A stretch of 64,000 bases of DNA. Origin: Acidobacteriota bacterium (GTDB taxonomy: Bacteria; Acidobacteriota; Terriglobia; Bryobacterales; Bryobacteraceae). Each line of letters opens with the position of its first letter. Position 1 is the first letter of the stretch. Location: the NCBI GenBank assembly GCA_017304135.1, contig JAFLBB010000019.1:1-64000 (forward strand), read 5' to 3'. Positions 6,874-14,869 of this stretch are shown here, in pieces. Below the pieces are notes generated by a model. That model was not told the DNA's origin. It did no database searches and was given only the letters and a program-made list of their open reading frames with translations. A program made the position numbers and the translations under genes.

Positions 6874-8229
6874 CCTGATCGGTTCATCGGCTGCCGGCGG
6901 GGGGTGCAATAGGGGGGAAGCCGCCCTTGGTGCGGGCGGCCTCCGGTAGTCGCGGGTGAGCATTTTGTTGGCGTCGGAATCGCCGATGAACTGTTCCTTG
7001 GCGACGTCCCAGCGGAGCTGGCGGCCGGTGCGGTAGGCGATGTTGGCCATGTGGCAGAGGGCGGCGGAGTTGGCGCCGATTTCGATTTCGGCGTTGATCG
7101 ACTTGTAGTCGCGCGATTTGACGGCGGCGAGGAAGTTGGCCATGTGGAGGGCGGTGGTGTCGGCGCCGCCACGCTCGCGCTTCTTCTCCATGACGACGGC
7201 GCGGTCTTCGCCTTTGTAGACGCGGTAGTAGGAGTCTTCGACTTCGAGGACGCCATCCGAGCCGAGGAAGAGATTGCCGACGACGTTGCCCTTGCCCGTC
7301 ATGCCGGATTCGCCGTTGGTGAGGATGCCGCGGACCTCAAAGACGATCTGTTTGTCGCCGTAGTCGAAGGTGGCGAGCTGGGTGTTGGGGGTCTCCTGGT
7401 CGTCGACGTAGGCGAACTTGCCGCCAGTGCAGTAGATGGATTTCAGGCCTTCGTGGCGGTTGTCGGGGAGTCCGAGGCCCCAGCGGGCGATGTCCATTTC
7501 GTGGACGCCCTGGTTGCCGATGTCGCCGTTGCCGGTGTCCCAGAACCAGTGCCAGTTGTATTTGAAGCGGTTCTTGGTGAAGGGGCGCATGGGGGCGGGG
7601 CCGAGGAAGATGTCCCAGTTGACGCCGGGCGGGACGGGTTCGGCGGGGGTGACGCCGATGGACTTGCGGCGCTTGAAGCAGAGGGCTTTGGCGAGGTAGA
7701 CCTTGCCGATGACGCCTTCCTGGAGGAGCTTCATGGCCTCCATCTTGAGGGGTGTGGAGCGGGACTGGGAGCCGACCTGCATCATGCGCTTGTACTTGCG
7801 CGCGGCGGCGACCATCTGGTGGCCTTCGAAGATGTTGTGGCTGGCGGGCTTTTCAACGTATACGTCCTTGCCGGCCTGGGCGGCCCAGATGGCCGAGAGG
7901 GCGTGCCAGTGGTTGGGGGTGGCGATGGAGACGGCGTCGATGTTCTTGTCGTCGAACATCTTGCGCATGTCTTCGAACTCAGCGGCCTTGGGACGTTCGG
8001 CCTTGGAAAGGGAGCCCTGGGCGACTTCGCGGGCGGCCTGGTTGACGTCGCAGAGGCCGGTGATGGCGGCGTTGGGGAGCGAGAGGTAGCCGCGGAGGTG
8101 AGCGGTGCCGCGTCCGCCAAGGCCGATGATGCCGACGTTGACACGATCATTGGCGCCGAGGATGGGGCGGGCCTGGGTGGCGATGGCGGCGGCTGAGGCG
8201 AATTGGACGAAGGTTCTGCGATTGGTCAC
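4867..8229 (-). CDS. Gfo/Idh/MocA oxidoreductase reading in frame into an MFS/spermidine-synthase protein
   Basis: One uninterrupted frame of 1120 codons. Residues 1-28 carry a twin-arginine signal (NRRTFVQFASAAA). Residues 29-430 are a complete Gfo/Idh/MocA oxidoreductase: Rossmann motif VGIIGLGGRG, the EKPASHN lysine motif, and the long substrate domain with GNGDIGNQGVHEMDIARW. Such exported sugar oxidoreductases normally end soon after a motif like LTRDYRRP, seen here at about residue 427-434. Here the stop is missing, and a proline/alanine stretch leads into ATG 6873, the natural start of the second protein. A 7-bp GC hairpin (6920-6940) sits in the junction. This could be a real fusion, a lost stop codon or a sequencing slip; I favour two genes joined by stop loss. 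Confidence 0.75.
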   Translation of the reverse strand: MTNRRTFVQFASAAAIATQARPILGANDRVNVGIIGLGGRGTAHLRGYLSLPNAAITGLCDVNQAAREVAQGSLSKAERPKAAEFEDMRKMFDDKNIDAVSIATPNHWHALSAIWAAQAGKDVYVEKPASHNIFEGHQMVAAARKYKRMMQVGSQSRSTPLKMEAMKLLQEGVIGKVYLAKALCFKRRKSIGVTPAEPVPPGVNWDIFLGPAPMRPFTKNRFKYNWHWFWDTGNGDIGNQGVHEMDIARWGLGLPDNRHEGLKSIYCTGGKFAYVDDQETPNTQLATFDYGDKQIVFEVRGILTNGESGMTGKGNVVGNLFLGSDGVLEVEDSYYRVYKGEDRAVVMEKKRERGGADTTALHMANFLAAVKSRDYKSINAEIEIGANSAALCHMANIAYRTGRQLRWDVAKEQFIGDSDANKMLTRDYRRPPAPRAASPLLHPPPAADEPIRMPIPYVWLCAFSVTLSALLLFSVQPVLAKLILPWFGGTAAVWSVCIFFFQGMLLAGYGYAHLLARYLSPRRQALVHSALLALSLLALPILPNASWKPAGAEDPLTRILGLLVASIGGPYFLLSATSPLVQSWYARREGGALPYRLFALSNLASLAALLAYPVLIEPRSTAREQATLWTALYILCALALSLTAWLGQASLSTSAAPAANSQRSSAPPWRDRLQWLLLSALPSALLLAVTNHLCQNVAAIPFLWLLPLVLYLATFILCFDSERLHRWPLWTFLAAAALAALSWAELQAQLPVRAAIPLFLSGLFAACMYCHGQLAARKPAPAHLTYFYLMISLGGALGSLAVGMLAPRLLRGYFELPLALALCAFTLLFLEYRKHIVTDLAYTGVAIAAVVGAGATILSFEGSALASGRNFYGVLRVAPSETPRGPALTLVHGSVNHGSQYVNHPRDTTAYYTAHSGAALALASLDSPSRRIGLIGLGVGVLAAYAKPDDALRFYEINPLVVDYARTRFRFLADCPAPYDIVLGDGRMALERERPNQFDLLVVDAFSGDSIPVHLLSREALQLYLTHLQPGGILAMHVSNLHLRLAPVVEGVGRTLGLHSRLIADPRSGDPLQSPSEWVLLSRDEEVFSRPALRATARTLFASTHRPWTDDYNNLLQVLR
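6920..6940 (-). terminator. GC hairpin at the oxidoreductase/MFS junction
   Basis: GCCGCCC, a 7-base loop and GGGCGGC form a perfect 7-bp stem directly after the oxidoreductase's C-terminal motif. On the minus strand it is followed by a C-rich, not a T-rich, tract, so it is at best a weak terminator. Its place suggests this was once intergenic sequence. Confidence 0.35.
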
Positions 8230-8257
8230 TTGGGGGACTCCTTAGTGGATTCCCCCT

Positions 8258-8263
8258 TATAAT
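8258..8263 (+). promoter_or_regulatory. Perfect -10 box before the DUF1549/DUF1553 operon
   Basis: TATAAT ends 12 bases before the ATG at 8276, so the transcript would have a leader of only a few bases. No clear -35 is visible. The oxidoreductase gene at 8229 is divergent from the same 46-base gap. Confidence 0.5.
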
Positions 8264-8275
8264 AATGGCAATCGC

Positions 8276-10441
8276 ATGAGGCTGCTCAAACCGCTGGTAC
8301 CGCTGCTGGGAATGGTCTGTCTGGCGGCGACGCTGGACAAGGACGATGCCTGGGTTGCGCCCCGGAAGAACTACTGGGCGTTCAAGGCACCGGTGCGGGC
8401 CGAGGCGCCGGTATTTGACGATGCGGCGGGGAAGGCGTGGGTGAAGACGCCGGTGGATGCGTTTGTGCTGGAGGCGCTGCGGGCGAAGGGGCTGGAGCCA
8501 TCGCAGCCGCTGGAAAAAGCTAAGTTACTGCGGCGGGTGACGCTGGATTTGACAGGGTTGCCGCCGACGCCGGAAGATTTGGATGCGTTTCTCAAGGACA
8601 CCAAGCCGGGGGCGTATGAGCGCGTGGTGGAGCGGCTGCTGGCCTCACCGCGGTATGCCGAGCGTTGGGCGACGAAGTGGCTGGACGTGGTGCGGTATGC
8701 GGATACGAACGGCTATGAGCTGGACGCCGAGCGGACTCATGCGTGGCGGTACCGGGATTATGTGATCCGGGCGTTTCAGACGGACAAACCGTATGACAGG
8801 TTTGTAATGGAGCAGATCGCCGGCGATGAGCTATGGCCGGGGGACAAGGACGCGCTGGTGGCGACGGGCTTTCACCGCGCCGGGCCGATTCACCTGGTGG
8901 GCGGCAACCAGGATGAGGAGATGAACCGTCAGGAGGTGTTGACGGAGATGACCGGGGCGCTGGGGAATGTGTTCCTGGGCATGTCGGTGGGGTGCGCGCG
9001 TTGCCATAACCACAAGTTCGATCCGATTCCGCAGGCGGATTACTACAAGCTGCAGGCGGTGTTGGCGGCGACGGAGTTTGACGAGATCAGTATTGCGTCG
9101 AAGGAAGAACATGCGAAGTACGATGCGGCGGTGATGGCGCATGCGGAGAGAGTGAAGCCGGTGAAGGAGGCGATTGCGGCGATTGAGAAGCCGTATCGCG
9201 AGCGGTTGAAGGCGGAGAAGAAGGCGAAGTTGGGGGCGGAGTTTGTGGCGGCGCTGGAAGTTGCGAAAGACAAGCGCAACGAGGAACAGGAGCGGCTGGC
9301 CAAGGAGGCGAACGCGCAGTTGAGCGTGAGTTGGGATGAGGTGCTGGCCGTGCTGACGCCGGAGGACAGGGCGACGCGAGCGGGATGGCGGAAGAAGCTG
9401 CACGCGCTGGAGCGCGAGGAGCCGGAGCCGCCGGCGCATGCGTATGCGGTGAAGAATGCGGCGATGGCGCCGGTGTCGTTCGTGCTCAAGGTCGGCGACT
9501 ACAAGATGAAGCAGCAGCCGGTGTTGCCGGGCTTCCTGCGCGTGGTGAATGACGCCGGGGCGCCGGTGGAGCCTGTGGGAAGGCGGTCAGCGCTGGCGAA
9601 GTGGCTGGTGAGCGAGGAGAATCCGCTGGCGGCGCGGGTGATGGTGAATCGCATCTGGCAGGCGCGGATGGGCGTGGGGATTGTGGCTACACCGAACGAT
9701 TTTGGCGTGTTGGGGCAGCGGCCGTCGAACCAGAAGCTGTTGGACTGGCTGGCGACTGAGTTTGTGGCGAAAGGCTGGAGCGTGCGGACGATGGACCGGA
9801 TGCTGGTGACGTCGAGCGTGTACCGGCAGGCGACGGCGCATGATGCAAAGAAGGCGGAGGTGGATCCGCAGAACAAGCTGATGTGGCGGATGAACCGGCG
9901 GCGGCTCGACGCGGAGTTCCTGCGCGATGGGGCGCTGGCGGTGGCGGGCGTGTTGAACACGCGGATGTTCGGCCGGCCGATGAAGGTGCCGATTGAGCCG
10001 GAGGTCTACGACCTGATTTTCACGGAAGGCGAGCCGGATAACTTGTGGCCGGTGGAGTTGGAGGAGAAGGATCATTTCCGGCGGAGTTTGTATCTGCTGA
10101 ACAAGCGGACGGTGCGGCTGCCGATGATGGCGAATTTCGACCAGCCGGATGCGATGACGTCGTGCCCGGTGAGGCCGGTGAGCACGCATGCGCTGCAGGC
10201 GCTGTCGCTGTTGAACAGTGACACGATGCGCGGGGCGGGGCGGCAGTTGGCGGCGCGGCTGGAGAAGGAGTGCGGCGGCGATGCGGCGTGCCGGGTGAGG
10301 CGGGCGTATGTGCTGGCGCTGGCGCGCGAGCCGGAGGCGGCGGAGTTGGAGGAGGCGCGGGCGTTTGTTGGCGGCGGCGGGGCGTGGGAAGATTTCGCGC
10401 TGGCGATGGTGAACCGGAATGAGTTTGTGTATGTGCCGTAA
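8276..10441 (+). CDS. DUF1549/DUF1553 (PSCyt2/PSD1) domain-containing protein
   Basis: A protein of 721 residues with an N-terminal signal peptide. The DUF1549 region (about 45-250) contains LLRRVTLDLTGLPPTPEDL and the haem-like motif CARCHNH (Cys240, Cys243, His244). A central charged helical insert (290-370) separates it from DUF1553 (about 430-690), which contains MVNRIWQARMG and FDQPDAMTSCPVRP. The family is abundant in Planctomycetes and Acidobacteria, usually next to DUF1501 genes as here (12-base gap). It is thought to act in the periplasm in polymer breakdown or electron transfer, but no reaction is proven. It is the first gene of a plus-strand run up to 13581. Confidence 0.92.
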   Translation: MRLLKPLVPLLGMVCLAATLDKDDAWVAPRKNYWAFKAPVRAEAPVFDDAAGKAWVKTPVDAFVLEALRAKGLEPSQPLEKAKLLRRVTLDLTGLPPTPEDLDAFLKDTKPGAYERVVERLLASPRYAERWATKWLDVVRYADTNGYELDAERTHAWRYRDYVIRAFQTDKPYDRFVMEQIAGDELWPGDKDALVATGFHRAGPIHLVGGNQDEEMNRQEVLTEMTGALGNVFLGMSVGCARCHNHKFDPIPQADYYKLQAVLAATEFDEISIASKEEHAKYDAAVMAHAERVKPVKEAIAAIEKPYRERLKAEKKAKLGAEFVAALEVAKDKRNEEQERLAKEANAQLSVSWDEVLAVLTPEDRATRAGWRKKLHALEREEPEPPAHAYAVKNAAMAPVSFVLKVGDYKMKQQPVLPGFLRVVNDAGAPVEPVGRRSALAKWLVSEENPLAARVMVNRIWQARMGVGIVATPNDFGVLGQRPSNQKLLDWLATEFVAKGWSVRTMDRMLVTSSVYRQATAHDAKKAEVDPQNKLMWRMNRRRLDAEFLRDGALAVAGVLNTRMFGRPMKVPIEPEVYDLIFTEGEPDNLWPVELEEKDHFRRSLYLLNKRTVRLPMMANFDQPDAMTSCPVRPVSTHALQALSLLNSDTMRGAGRQLAARLEKECGGDAACRVRRAYVLALAREPEAAELEEARAFVGGGGAWEDFALAMVNRNEFVYVP

Positions 10442-10453
10442 GGGGGCGTAGCG

Positions 10454-11872
10454 ATGGACAAGGGTTGCGGACGGAACACGACGCGGCGGGATGTTTTGCG
10501 CACGGCGGCGCATGGTTTCGGAGCGATTGCTCTTGAATCGCTGCTGGCGCGGGAGGGCTTCGCGGCAACGAAGGGGAATCCGCTGGCGGCCAAGCCGGCG
10601 CATCTGCCGTCGAAGGTAAAGTCGGTGATCTTCCTGTTCATGGTGGGAGCGCCGAGCCAGATTGACACGTTTGACCCGAAGCCGGAGCTGCAGAAGTTTC
10701 AGGGGCAGCGGCTGCCGGAGAGCTTTGGGAAGATTGTGAGCCAGTTCACCGACGGTTCGACGCCGATTCTGGCCTCGCCGTGGGAGTTCAAACAACACGG
10801 GCAGAGCGGGGCGTGGGTGAGCACGCTGATGCCGCACCTGGCCAAGCGCGTGGACGACATCTGCTTCGTGCGGAACTTCTTTACGGAAAGCGTCGTGCAT
10901 GCTCCGGCGATGTACCAGGTGATGTCGGGGCGCATCCTGATGGGCTATCCGAGCGTGGGTTCGTGGGTGACGTACGGGCTGGGTTCATTGAGTGAGAACC
11001 TGCCGGCGTATGTGGTGATGCCGCAACCGGAGGGGACGCCGGAGGGCGGGACGCCGATGTGGGGTTCGGGCTTCTTGCCGGCGGTGTATCAGGGGAATTT
11101 GTTCCGTCCGGGGGCGAATCCGATTCTGCATTTGAAGTCGCCCGAGGGCGTGACGGTGGAGCGGCAGCGGCGGACACTCGATCTGCTGCAGAAGATGAAC
11201 GAGCACGACGCACCGCAAGAGGACGAGGAGATGGCGGCGCGGATTGCGAGCTATGAGCTGGCGTTCCGCATGCAGGCCCATGCACCGGAGGCGGTGGATC
11301 TGACCAAGGAGAGCCCGGCGACGCGGAAGATGTATGGACTGGAGGACAAGCGGACGGCGGAGTTTGGCACGCGCTGTTTGCTGGCGCGGCGGTTGGTGGA
11401 GCGCGGTGTGCGGTTCGTGCAGTTGTATTCGGGCGGCGGCCCGGTGAGCATTCAGTGGGATGCGCACAGCCACATTGTGGAGAACCACGAGAAGATGTGC
11501 GGGCTGACGGACCAGCCGATTGCGGCGCTGCTCGAGGATTTGAAGTCGCGCGGGTTGCTCGATTCGACGCTGGTGATTTGGGGGAGCGAGTTCGGGCGGC
11601 TGCCGATGTCGCAGAGCGGGAACGGGCGCGACCACAATCCGCACGGGTTCACGATGTGGTTCGCGGGCGGCGGCGTGAAGGGCGGGCAGACGATCGGGGC
11701 AACCGATGAGTTCGGGCTGCGGGCGATCGACGGCTATCACATGCGCGATTTCCACGCGACCATCTTGCAGGCCTGCGGACTGGAGCAGAACCGGCTGTGG
11801 TATCTGCACAACGGGCGGCAGGAGAAGCTCACCGATTTTGGCGGCAAAGTGATCCAACAGGTGTTCGGGTAA
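10454..11872 (+). CDS. DUF1501 domain-containing exported protein
   Basis: A protein of 472 residues with a twin-arginine signal ([15 protein letters not shown]). The fold is alkaline-phosphatase/sulfatase-like. Visible family hallmarks are [18 protein letters not shown] near the N-terminus, [18 protein letters not shown] and WDAHSHI in the middle, and [12 protein letters not shown] with GRDHNPHGF near the C-terminus, which supply likely metal ligands. It directly follows the DUF1549/DUF1553 gene, the standard pairing. The two products are probably exported by different routes (Sec and Tat) and work together outside the cytoplasm; this is inference. The following gene starts 6 bases after its stop. 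Confidence 0.92.
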   Translation: MDKGCGRNTTRRDVLRTAAHGFGAIALESLLAREGFAATKGNPLAAKPAHLPSKVKSVIFLFMVGAPSQIDTFDPKPELQKFQGQRLPESFGKIVSQFTDGSTPILASPWEFKQHGQSGAWVSTLMPHLAKRVDDICFVRNFFTESVVHAPAMYQVMSGRILMGYPSVGSWVTYGLGSLSENLPAYVVMPQPEGTPEGGTPMWGSGFLPAVYQGNLFRPGANPILHLKSPEGVTVERQRRTLDLLQKMNEHDAPQEDEEMAARIASYELAFRMQAHAPEAVDLTKESPATRKMYGLEDKRTAEFGTRCLLARRLVERGVRFVQLYSGGGPVSIQWDAHSHIVENHEKMCGLTDQPIAALLEDLKSRGLLDSTLVIWGSEFGRLPMSQSGNGRDHNPHGFTMWFAGGGVKGGQTIGATDEFGLRAIDGYHMRDFHATILQACGLEQNRLWYLHNGRQEKLTDFGGKVIQQVFG

Positions 11873-11878
11873 ACGGCG

Positions 11879-12571
11879 ATGCTGGCGCTGCTGCTGCTGG
11901 CTTCGACGACGTTGACGGGGGAGATGTGGGAGCGGGCGCGCCCCGTGCATGAGAAGACGCTGGAGCATCCGTTCTTGCAGGGGCTCACCGACGGGAGCCT
12001 GCCGAGAGACAAATTTCAGTTCTATTTGGAGCAGGACGCGGAGTATCTGCGGGTGTTCGGGCAGGCTCTGAGCGTGCTGGCGTCGAAGGCGCCGCGCGAG
12101 GAGTGGGCGCGGACGCTGAACCGGCATGCGGTGGATGCAATCGAGGTGGAGCGCGCGTTACATGAAACCATCCTGGGGAAGTTCGGCGTCCAACGGAGTG
12201 GCGCGGTGCGCGCCGTGATGGCTCCGACGAACGCGGCCTACACGAATCACCTGCTGGTGACGGTGGAGCGCGGGACGTTTGCCGAGGGCCTGGCGGCGAT
12301 GCTGCCGTGTTACTGGATTTATTGGGAAGTGGGCAAGGTGTTGGAGAAACGGGGCTCGAAGAACCGCGAGTACCAGCAGTGGATCGATCAGTATGCGAGC
12401 GCGGAGTATGGCAAGACGGTGCGTGAGGTGCTGGCGATGATGGACGCGATGGCGGGCGAGATGACGGCGGCGCAGCGGGAGCGTTGCGTGGCGTTGTTTA
12501 CGCTGGGGGCGCGGTATGAGTGGATGTTCTGGGACATGGCGTGGAGGAAGGAAGAGTGGCCGCCGCGATGA
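11879..12571 (+). CDS. TenA/thiaminase II family protein with an N-terminal hydrophobic leader
   Basis: A protein of 230 residues with the complete TenA fold. Catalytic positions known in TenA are present: Asp53 (LEQDAEYL), Cys144 (MLPCYWIYWEV) and a C-terminal Glu in RYEWMFWDMAW. TenA enzymes hydrolyse aminopyrimidines or thiamin for thiamin salvage and are normally cytoplasmic, starting near the EHPF motif. Here the first 14 residues (MLALLLLASTTLTG) are a hydrophobic leader, which suggests export, although an alternative ATG at 11923 would remove it. No thiamin gene or TPP riboswitch is nearby; the neighbours are exported proteins. The stop overlaps the next start (ATGA). Confidence 0.85.
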   Translation: MLALLLLASTTLTGEMWERARPVHEKTLEHPFLQGLTDGSLPRDKFQFYLEQDAEYLRVFGQALSVLASKAPREEWARTLNRHAVDAIEVERALHETILGKFGVQRSGAVRAVMAPTNAAYTNHLLVTVERGTFAEGLAAMLPCYWIYWEVGKVLEKRGSKNREYQQWIDQYASAEYGKTVREVLAMMDAMAGEMTAAQRERCVALFTLGARYEWMFWDMAWRKEEWPPR

Positions 12572-13581
12572 AGTGGATGAGCGGGTTGGCGCTGGCGACG
12601 GCGATGGGCTTGGCGCTGTTGGCCCAGGAGCCGGAGGCGGAGGGTCCGCCGAAGCTGAAGCGGGGGGTGCCGAAGCAGGGGGCGGGTGAGCAGAGCACGA
12701 CGGCGCGGCCGGAGATGACGCCGTCGACGGGGCCGGCGGTGTACAAGGAAATCGTGACCGACGCCGAGGGGCGGGTGGTGGAGGAGAAAGCGGGAGCGGC
12801 GGGTCCGAAATTGGACCCGGTGATTGAGAAGGCGCGCCAGGTGGCGTTTGACTGGGTGGATTCGCTGCCGAACTTCTTCTGCCAGCAGATCACCTACCGC
12901 TTCCAGAGCGACACGAAGCCGGCGGACTTCAAGATGAAGGACCGGGTGACGGCGGAGCTGGCGCATGAGGGAGCGAAGGACGAGTTCCGGAATTTGGAGA
13001 TCAACGGGAAGAAGTTGAAGAAGGGCTCGCCCGAGGAGTCGGGCACGTGGAGCGTGGGCGAGTTTGGTTCGATGGCGGCGGATGTGTTGAATCCGGCGTC
13101 GGGGACGAAGTTTGAGAAGCGGGGTTCGGAGACGGTGGGGTCGCGGATGGCGAAGTGGTACGACTACACGGTGGAGCAGGCGAATTCGCATTGGAAGGTG
13201 ACGTTCGAGGGGCAGACGATCTATCCGGCATACAAGGGCTCGATTTGGATTGACGAGGAGACGCACCGGGTGTTGCGGCTGGAGATGCAGGGGCGGCTGT
13301 TGCCGGCGGACTATCCGATGGACAAGGTAGAGATGATGGTGGAGTACGGGAAGGTGAAGATCGGGCAGCGGGAGCATTTGATGCCGGTGAAGAGCGGGAG
13401 CCTGGGGTGCAAGCGGGGGACGCTGATTTGCGTGAACAACCAGACGGAGTATCGGAACTACCGGCAGTTTGCGAGCGAATCGACGATCATGACGACGGAG
13501 TCGACGGTGACGTTTGAGGGGACGGAGGAGGAGGGGAAGAAGGCGGGGGAGGAGGAGAAGAAGGGGAAGGGGAAGAAGTAG
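12568..13581 (+). CDS. Secreted hypothetical protein
   Basis: A protein of 337 residues. I choose ATG 12568 because it overlaps the TenA stop as ATGA and starts a signal peptide (MKWMSGLALATAMGLALLA); a longer in-frame start at 12520 is unlikely. After a low-complexity proline/lysine segment, residues from about 85 form a beta-rich domain beginning VAFDWVDSLPNFFCQQITYR. Such a LPNF-C-Q phrase is common in acidobacterial secreted proteins of unknown function. Two cysteines near SLGCKRGTLICVNN may pair. The end is a Glu/Lys/Gly-rich tail. It is the last gene of the run and faces hicA tail to tail, 8 bases away. Confidence 0.7.
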   Translation: MKWMSGLALATAMGLALLAQEPEAEGPPKLKRGVPKQGAGEQSTTARPEMTPSTGPAVYKEIVTDAEGRVVEEKAGAAGPKLDPVIEKARQVAFDWVDSLPNFFCQQITYRFQSDTKPADFKMKDRVTAELAHEGAKDEFRNLEINGKKLKKGSPEESGTWSVGEFGSMAADVLNPASGTKFEKRGSETVGSRMAKWYDYTVEQANSHWKVTFEGQTIYPAYKGSIWIDEETHRVLRLEMQGRLLPADYPMDKVEMMVEYGKVKIGQREHLMPVKSGSLGCKRGTLICVNNQTEYRNYRQFASESTIMTTESTVTFEGTEEEGKKAGEEEKKGKGKK

Positions 13582-13589
13582 GGGGGCGG

Positions 13590-13811
13590 TTAGAGAGGAC
13601 GGATCAGGGATTCGACCGTGAGTCCTGATTCGTGCAGGATTTGGCGCAGGGTCCCCGGGCGAAGCGAAGGGTGGTCGGGGATCGAGACACGCGCGGGCGG
13701 GTGATTGCGCTTCAGAAACATGTGGCTGCCGCGCTGGCGGAGGAACTCGAAGCCGGCGCGTTCGAGTGCCCGGCGGAGGTCGCGACCCGACAGGCCTCTG
13801 GGCAGTTTCAC
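13590..13811 (-). CDS. hicA: HicA-family mRNA interferase toxin
   Basis: A protein of 73 residues with the double-stranded-RNA-binding-like HicA fold: SGRDLRRALERAGFEFLRQ, then the catalytic histidine in RGSHMFLKR, and the PDHPSLRPGTLRQIL tail. Length is typical. The toxin cleaves mRNA and is neutralised by HicB. Its start overlaps the end of hicB by 4 bases, so expression is coupled. The order hicB then hicA is the reverse of the commonest arrangement but is known. Confidence 0.92.
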   Translation of the reverse strand: MKLPRGLSGRDLRRALERAGFEFLRQRGSHMFLKRNHPPARVSIPDHPSLRPGTLRQILHESGLTVESLIRPL

Positions 13812-14032
13812 TGGTACGGGCCGGCTTGGACCTCGACGAGTTCGCGCTGGTCCTCAACTGGTAGAGGCTCCCCGTTGGCGAGCATGTCTTCGATGAATAG
13901 ATCCATGGCTTCGCGGATGTTGGTGAGAGCCTCTTCGCGAGAATCGCCCTGGGAGACACATCCGGGCAGCATGGGCACAGTGGCGACGAAACCGCCGTCG
14001 GACTCGCGTTCCAGCATGACGGTGTACTTCAT
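13808..14032 (-). CDS. hicB: HicB-family antitoxin (short form)
   Basis: A protein of 74 residues with the partial RNase H-like HicB fold: MKYTVMLERESDGGFVATVP, then LPGCVSQGDSREEALTNIREAM. It ends after about one domain and lacks the C-terminal helix-turn-helix or ribbon-helix-helix DNA-binding domain of longer HicB proteins. Autoregulation of the operon may therefore differ or be absent (inference). It lies upstream of hicA with a 4-base overlap. Confidence 0.92.
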   Translation of the reverse strand: MKYTVMLERESDGGFVATVPMLPGCVSQGDSREEALTNIREAMDLFIEDMLANGEPLPVEDQRELVEVQAGPYQ

Positions 14033-14060
14033 GTGGGCAGGGTAGCACGGACGGGAGGAG

Positions 14061-14600
14061 TCAGGATTCGGATTGGTCCCGGATAGATTTCACGAAATCT
14101 ACGGCGCGCCTGCTCAGGACGAAATCGCTGGCGATCGGACCTAGGTCATTGTTGTTGCTCGGCTGATCGAGCCTTCGAAGCAGGCCAAGGCTTGACAGCT
14201 TGTCGCATACACTGTCAACGTCGGCAACCCCGAGTGAGCGCCACCTCCCGGCCAGCCACGCAGTCCTTGCCTGGTGTACGGACTGGGTGTGGGTTCCTGA
14301 AATAGCCCGTCCTTGAACGCGGACCGCCTCGCGCAACACCGTGACATCCGCATCATCGAGCAAGGTGGCGATTCGCATCATCTCCTCGACATGGTCAGCA
14401 GTGGGTGAGGGGAAAGCGAGAACGGCCCCAGAAAGTATCTCCGCAATTCGCTTTACGCGGGACCGCGATCGTGTCTGCCTCGCCTTCCGGTCCCCTTCAA
14501 CCAGGAGTTCGAGCCATTCCGTCCGGAGGAATGCCTGGTGTTCCTCGCTCTTGAGGTAATCTCGGTGTTCCTCGCTCAGTTTTGAGACCATTTTTCTCAA
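14061..14600 (-). CDS. Hypothetical protein, 3' part of a gene split by an amber codon
   Basis: The frame runs from TTG 14600; ATG 14591 is the more likely start if it is translated alone (about 176 residues). I do not recognise the family. The first 60 residues are one long charged helix (KLSEEHRDYLKSEEHQAFL) and the rest looks like two winged-helix-type helical segments (RIATLLDDADVTVLREAV; SVCDKLSSLGLLRRL). The start lacks a good Shine-Dalgarno. The frame continues directly from the upstream 85-codon ORF, separated only by one TAG, so the two probably form one original protein of about 265 residues. Base composition is less GC-rich than the surroundings, as in a transferred accessory gene. 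Confidence 0.6.
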   Translation of the reverse strand: MRKMVSKLSEEHRDYLKSEEHQAFLRTEWLELLVEGDRKARQTRSRSRVKRIAEILSGAVLAFPSPTADHVEEMMRIATLLDDADVTVLREAVRVQGRAISGTHTQSVHQARTAWLAGRWRSLGVADVDSVCDKLSSLGLLRRLDQPSNNNDLGPIASDFVLSRRAVDFVKSIRDQSES

Positions 14601-14858
14601 CTATCGAAGCTCGGAGATGACGACATTGACTAAGATCTCCGAGTTTTCCAATGCCCTTTGGTCGGTGGCTTGCCGGATACCTTCCGCGATAGACACAACC
14701 GCTGGAAACGGATTTCCGGTCACCACAGAGGTTACTAAGTCTACAATCGCCTTTATGAAAGGGGAGGCCGCAATCAACCCGGATAGCCCAGGATCTTTTT
14801 GACGAGCCTCGTGCTCTCGAATAGTCAACTCTTGGTCTAATGGGTCATCAATAGCCAT
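14601..14858 (-). CDS. Hypothetical protein, 5' part of the amber-split gene
   Basis: An 85-residue frame from ATG 14858 to TAG 14601-14603. It begins with an acidic segment (MAIDDPLDQELTIREHEA), then a hydrophobic helix (PFIKAIVDLVTSVVTGNPFP), then a helix ending NVVISELR that would run on smoothly into the next ORF. No known family is recognised. The position between a toxin-antitoxin pair and another antitoxin-like gene suggests a stress or defence role, but that is only context. It could be a nonsense-mutated gene, a stop-readthrough gene or a true two-gene operon. Confidence 0.55.
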   Translation of the reverse strand: MAIDDPLDQELTIREHEARQKDPGLSGLIAASPFIKAIVDLVTSVVTGNPFPAVVSIAEGIRQATDQRALENSEILVNVVISELR

Positions 14859-14869
14859 GCTGGTCTCAG

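Noticed and set aside
5725-6912. Plus-strand ORF of 395 codons, almost only G, E and A
   Set aside because: It is the antisense shadow of the membrane-protein module; the composition follows from the strong G skew.
10985-12127. Minus-strand ORF of 380 codons
   Set aside because: It is antisense to the well-supported DUF1501 and TenA genes and has no recognisable domain.
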